This document shows, one piece after another, positions 1 to 5,890 of a stretch of DNA of 6,191 nucleotides. The stretch spans positions 1 through 6,191 of the forward strand of contig SKTA01000108.1 of NCBI GenBank assembly GCA_007122745.1, written 5' to 3'. Within the stretch, counting starts at the first letter, position 1. Each line of letters starts with the position of its first letter. Both the position numbers and the translations under genes were made by a program. Source of the stretch: Bacteroidales bacterium (lineage in GTDB: Bacteria; Bacteroidota; Bacteroidia; Bacteroidales; UBA7960). Below the pieces are notes generated by a model. The model was not told the origin of the DNA. It did not search any database and saw only the letters and a program-made list of their open reading frames with translations.

Positions 1-52
1 AAACAATAAACAATAAACAATAAACAATAAACAATAAACAATAAACAATAAA
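1..52. repeat. Heptanucleotide tandem repeat, AAACAAT x7
   Basis: Seven exact, uninterrupted copies of the 7-bp unit AAACAAT occupy 1-49, followed by a partial AAA. The array touches the left edge, so its real length is unknown. It ends directly at the stop codon (53-55, minus strand) of the small membrane protein gene, so on that gene's sense strand it reads as ATTGTTT repeats in the 3' flank. Seven is not a multiple of three, but the array lies outside the visible coding sequence, so changes in copy number would not alter that protein. Perfect short tandem repeats usually arise by replication slippage. A spacing or expression effect on the next gene to the left is possible but is inference. 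Confidence 0.95.
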
Positions 53-442
53 TCAACCACCTTTCTTGTACAGATTCGTCACTTCAAATATTGTATATGC
101 AAAATAAAACAGGAAAAACGTTATAATAAATGCCTTTGCATCTTCCGGAAAATTAAATGCATACAATATCAAAACAACCAGGTACAAAAGGAAACGCATG
201 ACTGTGGTCTGAACGTATGCCAAGCTGAACTTTTTGGCACTTTCCCCGGATAATGACAAAACCAGCAACTTGGAAAGAAGGATTACAAAGAAAAAAAAAG
301 GGATAAAGCCCCAGAATGCCTTGGAAACATAATTTTCAGGAAGTAGCAGGGCCAAAGCGCCGTAAACCAGAAACAGTATTCCGGAGAAAACGGACAAATG
401 CTTTACAAACGAGGCCAGTTCGCGTCTCATGTTTGTTCGCAT
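53..442 (-). CDS. Small four-helix membrane protein of unknown function (AtpI-like topology)
   Basis: The gene encodes 129 residues that are strongly hydrophobic, with four probable membrane segments at about 15-34, 43-63, 80-97 and 102-120. Short charged ends are MRTNMRRE at the start and LYKKGG at the end. No catalytic motif is visible. It starts 15 nt after the bactofilin stop in the same direction, so it is probably co-transcribed. A second ATG at codon 5 (428-430) is a possible alternative start; neither has a Shine-Dalgarno sequence. Size and topology resemble ATP synthase protein I (AtpI), and a Bacteroidota DUF (DUF6168, from memory) is often found between bactofilin and the atp genes. 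That placement is recalled, not seen here. The coding call is firm because of membrane character, operon position and lack of a competing frame; the function is unassigned. Confidence 0.8.
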   Translation of the reverse strand: MRTNMRRELASFVKHLSVFSGILFLVYGALALLLPENYVSKAFWGFIPFFFFVILLSKLLVLSLSGESAKKFSLAYVQTTVMRFLLYLVVLILYAFNFPEDAKAFIITFFLFYFAYTIFEVTNLYKKGG

Positions 443-457
443 TTATAATTGATTTAT

Positions 458-868
458 TTATTTCTTTTTTTCTCCGGTTGCAGGGTTTTGGCTTGCCTGC
501 TCTTTATCCATAGAACAAGTTCCGGAAAAATTTGCCCCCGGCTCAATGGCCAGTTTGTTTGTGATAATGTCGCCAAGAAAAACAGAAGAAGCCTTTAAAG
601 TCAAGAGTTCCTTAACATCGGCTTTGCCGTTAACTTTACCGGAAAAATCTGCATTGACACAAAAAATGTCACCTTCAACGGAACCACTGTTTCCAATAAC
701 GATTTTCCCTTCTGATCGCATTTGGCCGATCACCTTGCCATCAATGCGGATATCCCCTTTTGAGTTGATCTCACCTTTTATTACTGTTCCGGTTCCTACT
801 AGATTAATTGCTGTGTGATCTGGTTCTTTATGTTTCGTCATCTTTGATGATTTATTTCGGTTAAACAT
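458..868 (-). CDS. Bactofilin (polymer-forming cytoskeletal protein)
   Basis: This 136-residue protein is a single bactofilin (DUF583) domain at about residues 20-118. It has a short basic N-terminal tail and a C-terminal tail ending in GEKKK. The domain shows the expected repeating beta-helix pattern of glycines and hydrophobics: GTVIKGEI, SKGDIRIDGKV, GKIVIG..G.VEGDI, LLTLKASS, and the closing IEPGA.FSG.C. Bactofilins assemble in the cytoplasm into filaments without nucleotides and in several bacteria scaffold cell-wall enzymes. The frame can be extended to a TTG at 872-874, but the ATG at 866-868, two codons in, is chosen because TTG starts are rare and the ATG gives MFNRNK, a normal bactofilin start. 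The gene lies 65 nt after the PorW-like stop and has its own promoter candidate. An M23 peptidase, a common bactofilin partner, is encoded about 2.8 kb away. Confidence 0.95.
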   Translation of the reverse strand: MFNRNKSSKMTKHKEPDHTAINLVGTGTVIKGEINSKGDIRIDGKVIGQMRSEGKIVIGNSGSVEGDIFCVNADFSGKVNGKADVKELLTLKASSVFLGDIITNKLAIEPGANFSGTCSMDKEQASQNPATGEKKK

Positions 869-898
869 CGACAATCTTATTTGTTAAAGAAGAGATAA

Positions 899-928
899 CA
901 AAAGTAAGAAAAAAACGCTTGCAACAAA
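899..928 (-). promoter_or_regulatory. Bacteroidota-type promoter candidate for the bactofilin gene
   Basis: On the minus strand, TACTTTTG (899-906) matches the -7 consensus TAnnTTTG exactly. A TTTG at 925-928, 18 bp upstream, fits the -33 element. Transcription would start near 890-895, about 20-30 nt ahead of the ATG at 868. This is the only promoter candidate in the window with both elements at near-standard spacing. It sits in the 65-nt gap after the PorW-like gene, so bactofilin and the membrane protein could be transcribed without that gene. Confidence 0.6.
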
Positions 929-933
929 TGCAA

Positions 934-3552
934 TTACATATCCAGGTAATAATGATCAAAGAACCTGCGGTACTCATCCAGTTTTTTATCCTGGTAAAAG
1001 AGCGGATAATTCTCAACTGAGATCACAAATGCTTCCATCCGGCTGAGTTCTTCTCCGGTTAGAGTATCAGACTCCATCAGTGATTGAAAGTAACTCATTC
1101 CCAACTCTTTGTTTGCGAAATTGGTAATGGTAATGATTTGTTTCCCCTCCTCAAAGTGGATATTACTCACCGATAACTCTTTATCAGAGAAGTTCTCATC
1201 ATGGAAAGCGGACAGTTTGTTGCCAATCTCATTTGGATTTATGCGTCTGGTTTCCAAAACTATAATAAAAAAATGGACATCATCGGGGCCATAAGAAAAC
1301 GGCGATTCGATATCCTCCCGAACAATTCTTCTTGTTGGTTCCTCTGGTTCGCCATAATCTGGTGGCAGATCCAGTGATGCGAGTAGTATCGATGCAGGTT
1401 CATAGACCTTTGTGTCATCAAATTGGTCCACAACCTGTTGCAACTCATTTCTGAACAGCCACTGGTCATCGGTTTTACCTATTGCAAGTGCATGCAGATA
1501 AGCAAACTGTGCTCTTTCCTGGCGTGATGCCTCCAGTGTATCCAAAGCCCTGATGTTTCTGCTAATTACATCATAACGGCCAGCAAAGAAGGCGTGATAG
1601 CTCTCTTTGTACAACCGTGCAACCCGGTTTTGCCTATCGCGTACCCTATTGACATAGTTCGGGTCTCCAATGATCTTTGCATACTCACTGTCAGGATGTT
1701 CGCTGAGCAATCTGTTCTTAATGGTTTCTGCTATTGAATGATCGCCTCTTTCGCGATACATATAGTATAGGTAATAATAACCATTCAGTGTTAGTGGGGA
1801 GTTGGGGAAGTTATCAACCAGGCCATTGAAGCTGGAAATGGCATTTTCCATATCCCTGAGCTGGTCTTTAAAAAGCATGGCTTTCGTAAAATAAGCCTGC
1901 GATTTGCGATTGTTCGAGGCTTCCATCTGTTCTTCCGTATTTGGAATATTTCTCAGATAGGTTTCGACATCAAACTGATCCAATTCCTCTTCTGGTTCCT
2001 CCTCCTCCATGTCATCAAAAAAGTCCATTCCGAAGCCATCAGCCATCATTTGTCTGTTGCTGATGCGCCACATGTCTTCGAGAGGCCGGTCACCAAACTT
2101 GCTAAAAAATTCCAATTCCCCATTAGCCATCGCTGTGGAATTATAGAAGTACCAGCCTCTTTCCTGATCACCCATCCTGCGTGTATCGCGGGCCATCCTT
2201 GCTGCATCACGCATAGCTGCCTGACGTTCCCTTTCTTCTTCCTGTTGTCGCCGTTCCTCTTCACGCAATTCCTGTATGATCTTATCTGCAACAGCTCGCT
2301 GTTCAGCCTCCGACAACCCGGCAAGACGCTGCAAAGAATCTTCATGCTCAATGATGCGGATCTGCTGTGTAAGTCTGGATAAAACCATTTGTCTTCGGCG
2401 GATATTTTCAAAATGCTCGTATCCGGATGATATATAGGTGATGGTACTGTCGTAATAGTTCCCTGCCTTAACATAATCAGGCTCGTCAAAGTAGATTTCG
2501 CCAAGACGAAGGAATGCCAATGCCTTTTGGAGGTCATTTTCTTCACTTGACTCGTAGGAACTTGTAAACAGACGGATTGCCTCCTGTTTGTCGCCCTGAC
2601 GCACGGCAAGCTGTGCCAGTGCATAATAGATCTGATCCCTGAATACCCTGTTCCTATCGTCTGAAAGCATGTTCATCAGCTCATTCCTGATTCCGGCACC
2701 ACCACCAACAGTGGGGTCATAAGCCATGGCCATACCAATTCTTGCCTGAAAGGCCATCTGGTAATCGGGCCTCATGTTCAGCACCCTGGCATATGCTTGT
2801 TGTGCAAGCGCATAATCTTCAGAATGATGATACAATTGTGCCTGAATAAACGTATAACGAACCCTGTCTTGCCGGTGCTCCATGTAGTGAATTCCCTTTT
2901 CAAGCTGTGCAGCAGCCAAAGCATATTTTTCCTGCCCGACAAAATGATCCGCATAAGCCAATCGGAACAATGCCGTGGTCTCACGCGACAGCAAGCCTTC
3001 ATTGTAGTCGCTCTCAACATCTTCAAGGATTCTAAGCGCCTGTTCATATCGCTCTTGCTGATGATACGATTTGGCGACCCAAACCTTGGAATCATATCTG
3101 CGTTGTGTATCGTAACGCCTTATAATGTATTCAAAAGTAAGGATTGCCAGGGTGTAATCTCTTTTAAAGAAGTGGGATCGGGCGATCAGAAAATAGGACT
3201 CATCAATCCATTTGTTGTACTCAACACCGCGTATATCCATTGAGTGACGCCGAATGACAAGGCTGGCCTTTTCGTAGGTAACCTCCATGTTCGAACGTAC
3301 TGAAGCTGCATCCTGCTCGTTGCCATAACGAAAGATGGAGAGGGTCTCCTCATAATTGTCGCTATGAAGCTCTCCCAGGCGTTTTACCCCTTCATTGAAG
3401 CTTTCACGGGCATTCCAGAATCCATTGTATTTGGCATTGATATTGTGCCAGGTGCGGTTAACAAAGGAATTCTTCTGGGTGGAGCACCCAAAATGAAGGA
3501 AGACAGTGAACAGAATGATCAGCAAACTGCTGATCTTATATTTATTCCTCAT
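934..3552 (-). CDS. porW: PorW/SprE-like TPR lipoprotein of the type IX secretion/gliding system
   Basis: The 872-residue protein begins with a lipoprotein signal: MRNKYK, a hydrophobic core, then FLHFGC with the lipidated Cys at residue 23. No acidic surface-export signal follows the Cys, so a periplasm-facing outer-membrane location is likely. A TPR-like helical array covers about 40-380. A charged coiled coil rich in E/R/Q spans about 395-460. Next comes the family-typical WYFYN (467-471) and GDRPLEDMWR (487-496), then an acidic stretch (about 511-527). A second TPR block spans about 549-692, and the conserved C-terminal domain about 757-872 (AFVISVENYPLF, then YRRFFDHYY). PorW/SprE is required for type IX secretion in Porphyromonas and Flavobacterium and is thought to link the periplasmic ring to the outer-membrane translocon. 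The frame runs back to TTG at 3574-3576, but that lies inside the promoter box, so ATG 3550-3552 is the start. Whether it is the true PorW or a paralogue cannot be told from one locus. Confidence 0.9.
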   Translation of the reverse strand: MRNKYKISSLLIILFTVFLHFGCSTQKNSFVNRTWHNINAKYNGFWNARESFNEGVKRLGELHSDNYEETLSIFRYGNEQDAASVRSNMEVTYEKASLVIRRHSMDIRGVEYNKWIDESYFLIARSHFFKRDYTLAILTFEYIIRRYDTQRRYDSKVWVAKSYHQQERYEQALRILEDVESDYNEGLLSRETTALFRLAYADHFVGQEKYALAAAQLEKGIHYMEHRQDRVRYTFIQAQLYHHSEDYALAQQAYARVLNMRPDYQMAFQARIGMAMAYDPTVGGGAGIRNELMNMLSDDRNRVFRDQIYYALAQLAVRQGDKQEAIRLFTSSYESSEENDLQKALAFLRLGEIYFDEPDYVKAGNYYDSTITYISSGYEHFENIRRRQMVLSRLTQQIRIIEHEDSLQRLAGLSEAEQRAVADKIIQELREEERRQQEEERERQAAMRDAARMARDTRRMGDQERGWYFYNSTAMANGELEFFSKFGDRPLEDMWRISNRQMMADGFGMDFFDDMEEEEPEEELDQFDVETYLRNIPNTEEQMEASNNRKSQAYFTKAMLFKDQLRDMENAISSFNGLVDNFPNSPLTLNGYYYLYYMYRERGDHSIAETIKNRLLSEHPDSEYAKIIGDPNYVNRVRDRQNRVARLYKESYHAFFAGRYDVISRNIRALDTLEASRQERAQFAYLHALAIGKTDDQWLFRNELQQVVDQFDDTKVYEPASILLASLDLPPDYGEPEEPTRRIVREDIESPFSYGPDDVHFFIIVLETRRINPNEIGNKLSAFHDENFSDKELSVSNIHFEEGKQIITITNFANKELGMSYFQSLMESDTLTGEELSRMEAFVISVENYPLFYQDKKLDEYRRFFDHYYLDM

Positions 3553-3573
3553 AAAATGCGTCTTTCGGACCCA

Positions 3574-3581
3574 CAAATATA
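3574..3581 (-). promoter_or_regulatory. -7 promoter box for the PorW-like gene
   Basis: On the minus strand this reads TATATTTG, an exact match to TAnnTTTG, 21 bp ahead of the ATG at 3552. The implied leader is only about 10-20 nt. No TTG is seen at the expected -33 position. The box overlaps the upstream in-frame TTG, which argues against that codon being used as a start. Confidence 0.55.
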
Positions 3582-3633
3582 ACTCCCATTTTTTAATATT
3601 ATTATAGGAAGCAGGGCATGTTTACAAAAATTA

Positions 3634-3641
3634 TAAATTTG
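3634..3641 (+). promoter_or_regulatory. -7 promoter box for the M23-dxr unit
   Basis: TAAATTTG matches TAnnTTTG exactly and implies transcription from about 3647-3652, giving a leader of roughly 50 nt before ATG 3699. No good -33 TTG lies 19-21 bp upstream. An alternative reading uses TACTTTTA (3666-3673, one mismatch in the last base) as the -7 box, with the TTTG at 3638-3641 as its -33 element; the 24-bp spacer is then a little long. Both readings favour the ATG at 3699 over the one at 3663. Confidence 0.5.
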
Positions 3642-3680
3642 GAATGCGGACAGCCTTAAAATATGTACTTTTACCCCAGA

Positions 3681-3700
3681 ATACCAAAAAGCGTTGGTAT
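3681..3700 (+). promoter_or_regulatory. Inverted repeat overlapping the M23 start codon
   Basis: ATACCAA (3681-3687) and TTGGTAT (3694-3700) are perfect 7-bp complements around a 6-nt loop, AAAGCG. The right arm contains the first two bases of the preferred start codon (3699-3701). In RNA this would place the start codon at the foot of a short stem with five A-U and two G-C pairs. Such a stem could dampen translation, but it is weak and may be chance. If translation starts at 3663 the repeat lies inside the coding region. Confidence 0.4.
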
Positions 3701-4577
3701 GGATAAAGAACGAAAAGAGACCGGTTTTTTCAAGAAGCTCCATCATAAGTATCGTCTGGTGATCATGAACAATGAGACCCTGGAGGAGAAGTTAAGTATT
3801 CGCCTGACCCGCTTCAATGTTTTTCTGGCCATTGGAACTGTATTTTTTCTACTCATTGTCGGCACAATATATTTCATTGCTTTCACGCCACTCAGGGAGT
3901 ACATACCCGGCTATGCCGATTTCAACACCCGCCAGGTGCTCCGGGAGTTAACAATGAGAGCAGATTCGTTGGAAAAAGACCTTCGTCAGAAAGATCTGTT
4001 CATTATGAACATCCGAAACATTGTTGAAGGACGAGACCTCATCGAGGAGATACCTGATACGGTCAGCGATCCGGATGCCTTCCTGATCGGGGAGCTCCCC
4101 CGGTCAAGAGAAGATTCACTGCTGCGCGCAGAAATGGAGATGGCCGCAGAAATTGAAAACGCTTACTGGACAAGCAACGAACAAGCATTATTGCGAACCC
4201 CTGATCATTTTTCCTTTTACCCTCCCATTACAGGAATGATCACGAGCCACTTTAACGCGTTAAAAAGCCACTTTGGCGTTGATGTAGTTGCCGACCACGA
4301 TGAGATCATCAAAGCAACACTGGACGGGATGGTCATTTTTTCCTCATGGACAGCAGAGACAGGGTATACCATTGGCATTCAACACGCTCATAATATCATT
4401 TCGATTTATAAACATAACAGCCAGCTGCTGAAGGAACAAGGAAACTTTGTGGAAGCCGGTGAGCCCATCGCCATAATAGGCGACACAGGGTTATTTTCCA
4501 CGGGAACACATTTACATTTCGAGTTATGGTTCAATGGCATCCCAGTGAACCCCGCCGATTATATCTCGTTTCAGTAA
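3699..4577 (+). CDS. Membrane-anchored M23 (LytM-type) peptidoglycan endopeptidase
   Basis: From ATG 3699 the product is 292 residues. A basic cytoplasmic tail covers about 1-40 (with FFKKLHHKYRLVI). One membrane helix spans about 41-62. A helical linker with likely coiled coil follows to about 165, and a C-terminal M23 domain spans about 170-292. Zinc and catalytic residues of LytM-type enzymes are all present: H191 and D195 (SHFGVD), H239 (IYKHNSQL), and H271/H273 (THLHFE). An active periplasmic D,D- or cross-link-cleaving peptidase is therefore likely; the exact bond is unknown. ATG 3663 would add 12 residues (MYFYPRIPKSVG). The 3699 start is preferred because M-D-K-E-R-K resembles the usual charged start of Bacteroidota homologues and because 3663 sits very close to, or within, the promoter candidates. 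The gene diverges from the PorW-like gene and is followed by dxr after a single base. Confidence 0.92.
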   Translation: MDKERKETGFFKKLHHKYRLVIMNNETLEEKLSIRLTRFNVFLAIGTVFFLLIVGTIYFIAFTPLREYIPGYADFNTRQVLRELTMRADSLEKDLRQKDLFIMNIRNIVEGRDLIEEIPDTVSDPDAFLIGELPRSREDSLLRAEMEMAAEIENAYWTSNEQALLRTPDHFSFYPPITGMITSHFNALKSHFGVDVVADHDEIIKATLDGMVIFSSWTAETGYTIGIQHAHNIISIYKHNSQLLKEQGNFVEAGEPIAIIGDTGLFSTGTHLHFELWFNGIPVNPADYISFQ

Positions 4578-4578
4578 T

Positions 4579-5757
4579 ATGTCTACCAATAAACAGATAG
4601 CCATCCTCGGGTCAACAGGATCTGTTGGCAAACAAGCTTTGGACGTGGTGCGAGCCTGCCGCAAAAGATTCCGGGTGAGTCTGCTTTCTGCCAACAACAA
4701 TGCAGAACTGCTCTTGCAGCAGGCGATGGAGTTTAAACCCCGGGCCATTATCATCGGAAACGAACAAAAGGTCAACTATTTAGAAAAAAAACTTGCGAAT
4801 ACTACTGTTGTGGTGTTTGGCGGGGCTGGGTTTCTGAATAATCTTACCTCCATTGCCGATTTTGATCTTTTGGTTAATGCCTTAAGCGGCATTAGCGGGT
4901 TACGGCCAAGCCTCCATGCGATCACACACAAAAAGAACATCGCAATGGCAAATAAGGAATCCATGGTTGCCGGAGGTTCACTGATCATGGATGCCGCTCG
5001 TGATTGCAAAACTTCTGTTATTCCTGTTGACTCCGAACATTCTGCGGTCTTTCAATGCCTGCAGGGGGAATCACTCAAAACGATTAAAAGAATCTTCCTG
5101 ACAGCAAGCGGCGGTCCATTCAGGGGGATGAACCGGGAGGAGCTAGACCATGTGAATGTTGAGCAAGCCTTAAGGCATCCTAACTGGGAAATGGGTGAAA
5201 AAATCAGCATTGACTCAGCCACACTTGCCAACAAAGGGCTGGAAGCAATTGCGGCGCAATGGTTTTTTGACTTGACCCCGGACCAGATCAGCATTATCCA
5301 GCATCCACAATCAATCGTACATGCACTGGTACAATTTAGCGATGGTAGCCTGAAAGCACAGATGGGAGTTCCAGACATGCGCATTCCCATTCATTATGCA
5401 ATGCATTACCCTGAAAGGCAACCTGCAGAAACACCTGTTCCTGACTTTTCAACAGGTGTCAGCCTGAACTTTGAAGAGGTCGACATCAACAATTTTCCCG
5501 ACCTGAGGCTTGCACTGAAAGCCATGAAAAATGGCGGCAACCATCCTGCAGCATTCAGCGCTGCAAATGAGGCTGCCGTGCATGCATTTCTTAACAAACA
5601 AATCTCATTCACCCAGATTGCAGAAATAAGCGAAAATGTGTTAACCCGGGTTTCGATGATCCCCAACCCCAACCTCGACGAAATCCTCGCGACAGATGCA
5701 AACTCCCGAAAGATTGCTGATGCTCACATCAAAACAATTCAGACCTTAAACCGTTAA
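4579..5757 (+). CDS. dxr: 1-deoxy-D-xylulose 5-phosphate reductoisomerase
   Basis: Dxr converts DXP to 2-C-methyl-D-erythritol 4-phosphate using NADPH and a divalent metal, the committed step of the MEP isoprenoid pathway, in the cytoplasm. The 392-residue length is normal for the family (about 390-400). Key motifs are intact: NADPH-binding GSTGSVG at 11-17, ANKES at 124-128, metal ligands D151 and E153 in PVDSEH with E222 completing the set, ASGGPFR at 176-182, the active-site loop HPNWEMG at 200-206 with W203 and M205, and DSATLANKGLE at 212-222 with S213, N218 and K219. The C-terminal helical domain has the usual HPAAFSAANEAAVHAFL (322-338). These residues also contact fosmidomycin in characterised enzymes, so sensitivity is expected if the drug enters. 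The start lies one base after the M23 stop, which suggests co-transcription and translational coupling. No separate promoter was seen. Confidence 0.98.
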   Translation: MSTNKQIAILGSTGSVGKQALDVVRACRKRFRVSLLSANNNAELLLQQAMEFKPRAIIIGNEQKVNYLEKKLANTTVVVFGGAGFLNNLTSIADFDLLVNALSGISGLRPSLHAITHKKNIAMANKESMVAGGSLIMDAARDCKTSVIPVDSEHSAVFQCLQGESLKTIKRIFLTASGGPFRGMNREELDHVNVEQALRHPNWEMGEKISIDSATLANKGLEAIAAQWFFDLTPDQISIIQHPQSIVHALVQFSDGSLKAQMGVPDMRIPIHYAMHYPERQPAETPVPDFSTGVSLNFEEVDINNFPDLRLALKAMKNGGNHPAAFSAANEAAVHAFLNKQISFTQIAEISENVLTRVSMIPNPNLDEILATDANSRKIADAHIKTIQTLNR

Positions 5758-5783
5758 GAATGTAACCGGCAATGCATTCTTAA
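5754..5783 (+). terminator. Hairpin at the end of dxr, possible weak terminator
   Basis: TTAAGAATG (5754-5762) and CATTCTTAA (5775-5783) form a perfect 9-bp inverted repeat; a G-U and an A-U pair could extend the stem to 11. The left arm contains the dxr stop codon TAA (5755-5757). The stem is A/T-rich and no U-run follows, so it does not look like a classical intrinsic terminator. It could instead protect the 3' end of the message or mark the boundary ahead of the rseP promoter. Confidence 0.45.
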
Positions 5784-5795
5784 GGTAATATTGTA

Positions 5796-5803
5796 TACCT
5801 TTG
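5796..5803 (+). promoter_or_regulatory. -7 promoter box for rseP
   Basis: TACCTTTG matches TAnnTTTG exactly and sits 13 bp after the dxr hairpin. No TTG is present at the expected -33 distance, where the hairpin's right arm lies. Transcription would start near 5809-5813, giving a leader of about 80 nt before the ATG at 5891. The box suggests rseP can be transcribed independently of M23-dxr. Confidence 0.55.
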
Positions 5804-5823
5804 CGTTCCTTTTAAATATATCA

Positions 5824-5855
5824 CCGGAGATAAGACTATAAGTCAGAACTCCCGG
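5824..5855 (+). other. Foldable segment in the rseP leader
   Basis: CCGGAG (5824-5829) can pair with CTCCCGG (5849-5855) with one bulged C. Inside, GACT (5834-5837) can pair with AGTC (5841-5844) around a 3-nt loop, leaving an A-rich 4x4 internal loop. The segment lies between the promoter box and the rseP start and matches no riboswitch I recognise. The inner stem is only 4 bp, so the structure is a hypothesis. Confidence 0.3.
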
Positions 5856-5890
5856 AAATCGTTAAATGTCATAATATCATTAATTTCAAC

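Noticed and set aside
1..52. The repeat array as a CRISPR or origin-type iteron array
   Set aside because: The units are 7 bp and directly adjacent with no spacers, which rules out CRISPR. No initiator gene, DnaA-box cluster or A/T-rich unwinding region was recognised beside it.
2046..2624. 192-residue open frame on the minus strand inside the PorW-like gene
   Set aside because: It is a shifted-frame shadow of a gene with clear domain structure; its translation is compositionally odd, with no recognisable motif.
2797..3243. 148-residue open frame on the plus strand opposite the PorW-like gene
   Set aside because: It is antisense to a well-supported coding region, and its translation shows no family motif.
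934..3552. The acidic and E/R/Q-rich stretches of the PorW-like protein as a frameshifted or inserted segment
   Set aside because: The frame is continuous, and the conserved WYFYN and LEDMWR motifs lie between these stretches. Low-complexity charged regions around them are usual for the family.
3625..3641. CAAA...TTTG symmetry in the divergent spacer as an operator
   Set aside because: Only the outer four bases on each side pair and the centre is plain A/T-rich DNA. The right half is better explained as the TAAATTTG promoter box.
3663..3698. Upstream ATG at 3663 adding 12 residues to the M23 protein
   Set aside because: The extra residues (MYFYPRIPKSVG) are unlike the charged start usual in this family, and the codon lies within or just after the promoter candidates. 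It is kept as an alternative rather than excluded outright.
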